Shown piece by piece: positions 57,501 through 64,000 of a stretch of DNA of 64,000 nt (positions are counted from its first letter, which is position 1; every line of letters begins with the position of its first letter). Source of the stretch: Bursaphelenchus xylophilus (Eukaryota > Nematoda > Chromadorea > Rhabditida > Aphelenchoididae); the NCBI GenBank assembly GCA_904066235.2, contig CAJFCV020000006.1:1240001-1304000 (forward strand), given 5' to 3'. Under the pieces are notes generated by a model that made no database searches, had not been told where the DNA came from, and saw nothing but the letters and a program-made list of their open reading frames with translations. A program made the position numbers and the translations under genes.

Positions 57501-59956
57501 AGCATCGACTGGTTCTCAAAGTTCTGCAGCATGTTGCGGTAGGCCTCGTCGGAGACGGCGAACAGGTGGGGCGGCATTTCCGTGCGCCGCTTCCCCATGT
57601 ACATGCGCGCCACCGAGTCGGTGTAGATCGGCAGCCGTTTGTAGGGGTTGATCACCACGCAGAACAGACCGGAATAGGTCTGGAAAGACATTGTTTTAGG
57701 CGAGGGTCGATATCAAAAATAATTTTTTGAAATTCTCAAACGGTACCCTTCGAAAATTCCTCAAACTTTAGAGCAATAATCTAAATGGACTGCATAACAA
57801 TCCATCGGAATTTCAGCTCCAACTGAGGGAATTCAGCCGAGATATTCGACAATCTTTGCGGACGAGACATAATGAAAAATAAGGAGACGGTAAGAGAAAA
57901 GTTTTTTCGTCAGACCTTATACCGTGACGGACCTGATCCAGTGGCAAAAAATATACCATTTTGCATCCCGGAAGTATCAAAAAAATGTGGCAAAATACCT
58001 CCCTCTCCAAGTGAAAAAACTCCGATTTCAAAAGCCCGCCCGCTCTTTTTATGAGAGCCCTTCAAAACGGAGATTTTTTTAGTTGGCGAGGGAGGTATTT
58101 TGCCACATTTTTTGATACTTCCCGGATGCAAAATGATACGTTTTTTGCCGCTGGATCAGGTCCGTCACTGTATAAGGTCTGACGAAAAAACTTTTCTCTG
58201 ACCGCCTCCTCATTTTTCATTATGTCTCGTCCGCAAAGATTGTCGAATAACTCGGCTGAATTTACTCAGTTGAAGCTGACATTCCGAGGAATTGTTATTA
58301 AAAAAAATCAGTCTGTCGGGAAAATAATGTGGATTTGTCGCAGAAAAATGTCTCGCACCAAATCTCCAGCCAGCCGTTACAAAGCGATAATTGGCGATTT
58401 CAACGTCCAACAAATCCACATTATTTTCCCGACAGACTGATAAATCCACATTATTTCCCCGACGGGCTACTAAATCCACATTATTTTCCCGACAGAATGA
58501 TAAATCCACATTATTTTCCCGACAGACTGATAAATCCACATTATTTTCCTTTCTTAGCCCCTAATGTCATGTACAACATCCAGACCCCACCAAACCGCGC
58601 ATAAAACCACTCAAACCTACGTAAATCAGCATGGCGCCGTATCTGCTGCGCAGATTCGCCATAACGGAGGCGTCGTTCAAGAAGGTCAAGTTGGACATGT
58701 CCTCGCACTTCTCGAACTTGGGCGGGTTCATCTCCTGAATTTGGTCGGTCTTCACCGTTCGCTCCGTGCCGCCCGCGATCTGGACGACAGTCTGGTCGCC
58801 GTTGGTGGACTTGATGACGGCCGCCACATAGCCCTCCTCCTCGTCCGGCACCCAGCAATCCTTTTTTGTGTCGTAGGGCCTGGATTGATCCTGGAATGGG
58901 ATTGAAATGACGCATCATAATGGAGAAGTTGTAAAACGGCCCAATTCGGCAGAAAATTGCATCTGTGGTCTGGCAAAAATCCTTGTTTCAGCCACCTTGT
59001 GTACAACTCTTGTAATAACAAGGTTTTTACACAACTTCCTGACCGTTTTCAGCCGACAAAAAACTCGAAAAAAATTCCGGTTTCAGTCGAGAAAATTTGA
59101 GAAAGGCGGTCAAAATGACCTCGAATTTGGTGTCAAAAGGTATCACAGAGAGACAAAATTTTCATGCTGGATTCGAAGCCCAATTTGGCAGAAAATTGCC
59201 CCCGCGGTCTAGCAAAAATCCTTGTTCCAGCCAGCTTTTGAATAACAAGATTTTTACACAATTTCCTGAACGCTTTCAGCCGACAAAAAAAAATCGAAAA
59301 ATAGGCCAATGTGACCTTGAATTTGTCATCAAAAAGTATCCAAGAGGCACAAAAAGATGGTTGGTTTTGAAGAGGAAGCAGTTTGTCGGTTTATAACGGA
59401 CGTTTTGCGACGACAAAAATGCCTCAACAGGTCATTACAACAACCTTTTCTCTTCAAAAAAATAATCCTTTTTTTTGAGAAGATAAAGGTCGATGGAATG
59501 CCTTTTCAGCCATTTTTAAAGTGCTAGGTAAATGTTAAAGCTTCCTCTTCAAAACCAATCATCTTTTTGTGGCTCTGGGATACTTTTTGATACCAAATTC
59601 GAGGTTATTTTGATCTCTTTTTCGATCTTTTTGTCAGCTGAAAGCGTTCAGGAAACTTTGTAAAAATCTTGTTATTGCAAAAGCTGTCTGGAACAAGTTT
59701 TTTGCTAGACTGCGGAGGCAATTTTCTGCCAAATTGGGCTTCAAATCCAGCATGAAAATTTTGCCTCTCTGTGATACTTTTTGATACCATATTCGGGATC
59801 ATTTTGACCGCCTTTCTCAAAGTTTATCGACGGAAACCTAACTGGAATTGCAAAAACCTCATTTATAGTCATTAGAAAATCAAAAACGCTTACCTCCAAG
59901 ATCTGTTCGCGGGTTCGTCGAAGATATTTCCATCCTGGATCGTTTTCATAATCCAT
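45582..59956 (-). CDS. Muscle myosin heavy chain (class II)
   Basis: Exons in coding order: 59894-59956, 58621-58890, 57211-57679, 55925-56538, 54764-54934, 54233-54575, 53300-53811, 50353-52827, 50065-50277, 49291-49422, 49097-49255, 46345-46626 and 45582-45734, giving 1951 residues. The start [14 protein letters not shown] lies 6 bases after an AAATTTAG acceptor. The motor has P-loop GESGAGKT (174-181), switch [11 protein letters not shown] (about 240), switch [10 protein letters not shown] (about 464) and a glycine/lysine-rich loop 2 (about 644-656). The neck holds IQ-type sequence [10 protein letters not shown] rod of about 1100 residues follows, mostly in one 2475-base exon, with a short non-helical tail SKSQTVPIN. 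The family forms thick filaments in sarcomeres. Which paralogue (UNC-54, MYO-1, MYO-2 or MYO-3) is unresolved; the N-terminus looks closest to the pharyngeal type. Confidence 0.96.
46660..48340. repeat. 1.7-kb composite foldback with a near-perfect core palindrome in a myosin intron
   Basis: Outer ends are AGTCCGTTCGCAAAGTCGCT and, inverted, AGCGACTTTGCTGACGGACT. Inside, about 46803-47885 is a near-perfect inverted repeat centred near 47341 with arms of about 540 bases. The arms carry a four-fold CATCGATTGCGACCC tandem, a block ending GGGGTTTTCGAGGGTGCTGA, and GTACTATATAGCACC-type sequence. Confidence 0.9.
48496..48549 (-). CDS. Candidate 18-codon cassette exon in the myosin rod
   Basis: Coding-strand TTCTAG precedes, and GTATGA follows, a 54-base open segment encoding [18 protein letters not shown] in phase 0. 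It lies between the exons ending LEFQVK and starting [10 protein letters not shown], which are contiguous in known muscle myosins. Inclusion would lengthen the rod by 18 residues (1969 in total) and shift the heptad register by four. Left out of the main model. Confidence 0.35.
49782..50020. mobile_element. GCACGTCAAT-ended inverted-repeat element, copy 1
   Basis: The left end is GCACGTCAATCC and the right end GGATTGACGTG. The arms pair through CCCGCCCC-type and ATAAGAAAATGC-type segments. It lies in the myosin intron beside the exon at 50065-50277. Confidence 0.75.
55010..55640. repeat. Long inverted repeat in a myosin intron
   Basis: Arms of about 300 bases are centred near 55325. The left arm includes AATCGGCTTTTTGATAC and GTTGGACGATTGGGG, and the right arm their inverses. 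A fragment of the same family lies upstream of the receptor gene near 12320-12400. Confidence 0.85.
55719..55889. mobile_element. GCACGTCAAT-ended inverted-repeat element, copy 2
   Basis: Inverse orientation to the copy at 49782-50020 and shorter (171 bp). It ends ATTGACGTGC 35 bases before the exon border at 55925. Confidence 0.75.
57809..58284. repeat. Hairpin element nested in the loop of a larger hairpin (myosin intron)
   Basis: The outer arms (57809-57924 and 58170-58284) pair over about 115 bases, including GACGAAAAAACTTTTCTC and GACATAATGAAAAAT with their inverses. The loop is exactly one GTGGCAAAAAATAT-type foldback (57925-58169). Confidence 0.88.
58309..58550. mobile_element. 30-bp-ended element plus a tandem array of its right end
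   Basis: A whole GTGG-type copy lies at 58309-58442. AAATCCACATTATTTTCCCG then repeats with starts at 58412, 58442, 58472, 58502 and 58532, a strict 30-base period. The last unit is truncated about 70 bases before the myosin exon border at 58621. Confidence 0.92.
58900..59850. repeat. Inverted repeat with a direct duplication in myosin intron 1
   Basis: Arms at about 59085-59395 and 59540-59830 pair through TTTTCATGCTGGATTCGAAG and TTTTGAAGAGGAAG-type segments, centred near 59460. A partial direct copy of the left arm lies at 58935-59090 (AATTCGGCAGAAAATTGC). Confidence 0.82.
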
Positions 59957-59962
59957 GCTCAA

Positions 59963-61420
59963 CTAAATTTCGCAATTTCCATCAAAAATCCACAAAAAAT
60001 CGAATCAGAAACAGTTCAAAAAAACAAAACCAAGCCCGAAATAGCTTATAAAAACAATTTTTACAGTATTTTACCTTCTTCTTGTTAGCAAATTTTCCAA
60101 TTTTTAATTTACAAGTTATCTCCATGTTAATGAAAGTAAAAATTTTCGGCATGTTAGTAGAGTGAGAGCGCAACAAATGTCAGTTGTAACGCAAAAATTT
60201 ACCGCGAAATCCATGGTTGAGTCGTGTTTGGCCTCAGGCTAAATAAATAGGCAGAGGGACCTCTACCTCTACCGTCCCTTCAAGCCGTATAACCTAAATT
60301 GGAACGAATAAATCGCTGGCAAAATGAGGGCAAATTAAATGTAAATCAGGGAGATTTATTAGCCAACGGAACCGAGGGGTTAGTTAACATAAATTCTCGG
60401 GGATTTCAACAAAACGGGATTTTTAACGATTTTTTCTGGGGTTCAAATTAGTTTTGAGGGTTTTGGGGAGGTTATATGGGTAATTTATGTATGAAATAAA
60501 ATTTATACGAGATATAATGCCATATAATACTATGTAATAATGGTTTGAACATATATAGAGGGCGAAATCAAAAGTTATGGCAAGAAATATTACACTTGAT
60601 GACCTAGTATAGCATCAAGTAATAATGAACAATTTCAAGGGTCTAAATCAATATAATTGATGCTAAAAAGCTTAATAGATATAACGAACTTGTTTTTAAT
60701 CAAATTAAACATCAACGCAGCAAAAAAATCAGCACTATACAAGTTTATTTTTAGTAATCATGTGTAATATTACCTCTGGTCTACTATCCCACTGGAATTA
60801 AAAATCCGTCTACAGATTCCTTATTAGATATATGCTTGTATCTAAACACAAATATCACACCAGTAATCAACGATATGACCTTAATTTAGCCTAGTACAAG
60901 ATACAAATCCCATTTTTACGGCCAAATCGTGATACCCACTCGGATTGGATATCAAAATCGGATCCCTTTCACACTAATAGGCCCGATCCTCACCACTCCC
61001 GCACATTTCCCGGAATACCGGCGGCCTGCGAAGCGTTGAAAGCGCAGTCGTCACCTCCCGGCCCCGAGTGCTTAATGCGACTCCAGGGCCAGCGGATCTC
61101 TCAAGTGAGGTGAGAGGAGAGGGAAGAGTAGGCGTGAAAGAGAAACGTCTCTACCGTATGCGATCACTGTGTGCAGGCAGCAGCAGGACTGGAGATTTTA
61201 GGGGGGATTCAGGGAAAACCGATCCGTGCAAAGGACCAAAAATTTTCGTGGAAAACTCTAGATGACAAATCGCGATGATGCCGGAGGGCATTTTGATGTA
61301 AAATTAGCCACAAAAGGTGTCCAATTTGACAGCACAATCGTAAAAGCGACTACAGTGGTGGAGCTGACACATACGTAGTACAGAATATCTTAATCGGAAT
61401 GGCTGATAAAAACGAGTCAA
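59963..61420. promoter_or_regulatory. Upstream region of the myosin gene
   Basis: About 1.4 kb of mostly unique AT-rich DNA. A GC-rich block at 60960-61210 (TCCCGGAATACCGGCGGCCT and a GAGAGGAGAGGGAAGAG purine run) stands out. I cannot identify specific factor sites. Promoter function is inference from position only. Confidence 0.35.
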
Positions 61421-62300
61421 AATTGCTGTCCGATTCCGCCTTCGGTCAGAAAAGAAATTCAACGATCTGGCTGTGTGGTCTTGCGGTGGTTTCTTCTGTC
61501 GATTACCTTACGCTACCTATTCTACCTGAAATGACTTGGCCTTACAATGTTTGGCGGGATAAAACATGAATTTGCCTGTCTTGCAACAACTCAACAAGTC
61601 CATCAATAGAAATTTTTAGGATGGCAATTGACTGTAGCTTATGTTCTGTTCAATTTGCCCATCAAAAATTTCACTTTTTATCGAAAAATTCAAAAGTTTT
61701 GGCCGAAATTTTTGTCGGTAATTTTTCCTAAATTAAAGCGAAATGTTAGGTTCATACCTACCTCACGGTACTGTATACGTCCTAGAGAATAATAGTTTAA
61801 TCGGGATGGCTGATAAAAACGAGTCAAAATCGCAATGTTTGGCGGGATAAAACATGAATTTACCTCTGTTTTGTGACAATTCTCGGTGATTTTTTTTCGA
61901 TTATGCCAATGAAATACAGTGACGGACCTGACCCAGTGACAAAAAACGTATCATTTTGTATCCGGGAAGTAGAGAAAAATGTAGCAAAATACCTCCCTCT
62001 CCAAGCAAAAAACTCCAATTTCAAACGCGCGCCCTTCAAAAATGGAGGTTTTTAGTTGGAGAGGGAGGCATTTTGATACATTTTTGATACTTCCCGGATG
62101 CAAAATGGCATGTTTTTTGCCACTGGATCAGGTCCGTCATTGTGTTTCCTTGGCAAAATCGAAAAAAAATCACCGAGAATTGTACAAAAAAACAGATAAA
62201 AAAAATTCATGTTTTATCCCGCCCGATTAAGCTATTATTCTCTAGGACGTATACAGTACCGTGAGGAAGGCAAGAACTTAACATTTCACTTTAATTTAGG
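61421..62300. repeat. Second nested hairpin and an unclassified repeat
   Basis: Outer arms at about 61745-61916 and 62143-62290 pair through CGGTACTGTATACGTCCTAG and TCTCGGTGATTTTTTTTCGA with their inverses. The loop holds one GTGACAAAAAACGT-type foldback (61917-62142). Bases 61425-61560 resemble 3527-3660, and GGCGGGATAAAACATGAATT occurs twice (61554 and 61842). Confidence 0.82.
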
Positions 62301-62896
62301 AAAAATTACCGAAAAAAGCTTTCGGCCAAAAATTTTGAATTTTTGATAAAAAGAGAAATTTTTTATTGACAAATTGAATAGGACATTAGCTACAGTTAAT
62401 TACCATCCTGAACATGACCTTTACCATCAATAAATTTCAAAAATCACCGATTCTGATATCTTTTTGGGCATTTTTACACCAAAAATTTACCTTATACTAC
62501 CTTATACTCAACTAAATCCCTTTTATAGGCAATAACTCTTGGAATTTCTCCCATTCCTTACATCCAGCCCTCTTGGCCGACCCTACACCGCCTGTTCCAC
62601 GAAACCAATCGATAATGCGGACCCGGATTTCGGTGGTTATTTGAGCAAAGTGCGAATTAGCGGCTGGAAGTGTGGGGCTAAAGCGCGCGCGGATCTCTTG
62701 AGAGAGAGAGACGAAGCCGGGCCCAAACTCTCGACCCGCGCGGATCAAGGATAGCGGGCCTTGTGCAAACAACAAGGTGGGAGATCCGTCTTCATCACTC
62801 CGGGATTGTTTTAAGGCCGACAAATGCGCGCGGAAAGCACAGCACGGAACCGCGGGGAGATGCTCTCGACTTCGGCCGGGAAATGCTAGGAAATGT
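62301..62896. other. 3' flank of the rhomboid gene, nothing recognised
   Basis: Bases 62560-62880 are GC-rich and unique, with a GAGAGAGAGAGACG purine run. A 103-codon minus frame there (62512-62823) has no domain and is not called. Confidence 0.4.
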
Positions 62897-64000
62897 TTAT
62901 TTCAAATAACGCTGAACGAAGGGAAATAGTCGTTGTTCCACCAACGCCTGCCCGTACCATGCATACCATCTGAAAAGAGTGAGAACAACTCGATGAGCAC
63001 GGAATTATAACGGAAATAAAAAAATGAACCAAAAATGGGTCATGGATAATATAAAAATGGATGGAATGGCTCGGACAAGTAAAACTACCAAAATCCTTTT
63101 GTTGAAAAGGCTTGAACATAGCAGTACCTTTCTACTACAACCAATTTCAACGAGTTTTAGGAGGTCTTTACTACATTTTTAACGAAAAATCGCCTAGCCC
63201 TATTTTTGATCCAAAATAAGTTCTAAACTAAAATTTTTCGAAAAAAATCTTTGCAAATGACGTATAAGGCTACTACAAGCCCAACAAGATCCATCCAATC
63301 ACTTGTCGTTTTCAAAAATCGTCAAAAATTATATTATCCATGACAAAAGCCAAAATTTCCAAATAAAAATCTCGATTTTGCATTTGTCACTTTCCAAATT
63401 ACCTCACTAAAATTTCAAATGCTCTAACAAAGTCAAAAAAACTTACAATCCGAATATACTTCCACCTAAATGAGCAGCGTGATCGAAAAGTTTGAATCGG
63501 AGGAGCAGTCCGGCCAAGTCGAACGCCATCAATCCATACGCCGCATTCTCCGCGCTAAACGTGAACATCGGCAGGAAAATGATGGACAATCGAGAATCCG
63601 GGATCTTCATGCATGTGTAGACAAGCAATGCGCAAATTGCTCCGGACTAAAAATAAAAATTTTTTAGGTAAAAAAGTAAATAAAAGGTGATAAAATTTGA
63701 GGCTAAGATACTCTATTATACTCTAAATATTAGTAGCTTTTCATTAAATTCTTTCAAACCGTCAAAAAAGCAAAAATATTTTAAAAAATCGACAAAAATT
63801 ATATTATCCATGCCAACTTACTGCGCCCAGCGCCCGAACAGGCGATCTAACCGCCGATTTGTGAGCCAGACTAGTCAACGAAGAAAATGCGCCGGCTGTG
63901 AGGTAGAAAGCCAAGAACTACATCTAAAATTCAAAGAAATATAACCAAATCTCGTACCTGATCAACTCCGAAAAACCGATCCACGGAGACGGATGCAAAA
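62897..64000 (-). CDS. rom-5: PARL-type mitochondrial rhomboid protease (3' part, runs off the window)
   Basis: Exons in coding order: 63958 to beyond 64000, 63822-63917, 63447-63646 and 62897-62969, all in phase. The visible 136 or so residues run from FASVSVDRFFGVDQ through FLAFYLTAGAFSSLTS and the active-site segment ALGASGAICALL (GASGA holds the catalytic serine, split by an intron). Next come IPDSRLSIIFLPMFTFSA and FDHAAHLGGSIFGLWYAWYG, where the second H is the catalytic histidine. The chain ends FVQRYLK. GxSG plus the DHAAHLGG helix and the IIFLPMFTF segment are characteristic of PARL, the inner-membrane rhomboid that cuts PINK1- and PGAM5-type substrates. The transmembrane N-terminal half and presequence lie outside the window. 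Confidence 0.93.

Overview
The window is eukaryotic and looks like a rhabditid nematode, most likely Caenorhabditis or a close relative. Introns are short with TTTCAG-type acceptors, and splice-acceptor-like sites lie just upstream of several start codons, as expected for spliced-leader trans-splicing. The gene content is also nematode-like: a cuticle collagen, a transthyretin-like secreted protein, serpentine receptors and a muscle myosin heavy chain. This assignment is inference from family knowledge; no search was run. Exon joins below were checked by splice sites and by reading phase.

Layout. The plus strand from 1 to 26 kb carries a class-3 lipase (592-3231), a serpentine receptor (12800-17581), a transthyretin-like protein (19205-19770), a small cysteine-rich secreted protein resembling MIG-18 fibronectin-I-like proteins (20549-21844) and a cuticle collagen (24524-26092). 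The minus strand from 27 to 35 kb carries a SET1-type histone methyltransferase (27352-about 32068, 5' end unresolved), the spliceosomal zinc-finger protein ZMAT2/SNU-23 (32708-33488) and a frame-broken serpentine-receptor relic (34093-34805). From 35.8 to 38.9 kb there is a degenerate tandem repeat of about 165 bp. A plus-strand PRDM14-like zinc-finger gene (40180-44133) converges with a minus-strand muscle myosin heavy chain (45582-59956). The right edge holds the 3' part of a PARL-type mitochondrial rhomboid protease (minus, 62897 to the edge).

The genes do not form one pathway. The lipase has a TATA-like box and GATA motifs suited to gut expression; collagen and myosin are structural; the SET1-like and PRDM14-like proteins are nuclear regulators; SNU-23 is a splicing factor; the rhomboid is mitochondrial.

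The most unusual content is repetitive. One short inverted-repeat element, with ends reading AGTCTGTCGGGAAAATAATG, occurs about 40 times whole or in halves, mostly at 1-26 kb and 39-42 kb, and often in introns. Twice its 30-bp end has been amplified into a tandem array (15 units at 16232-16678, 5 units at 58412-58550). Other families include a hairpin element inserted in the loop of larger hairpins, a 1.34-kb TA-flanked element with a matching empty site in the same window, GCACTGTGC-rich elements with tandem cores, and long near-perfect inverted repeats in the introns of the myosin and SET1-like genes. The interval from about 27 to 39 kb is free of the 30-bp-end element.
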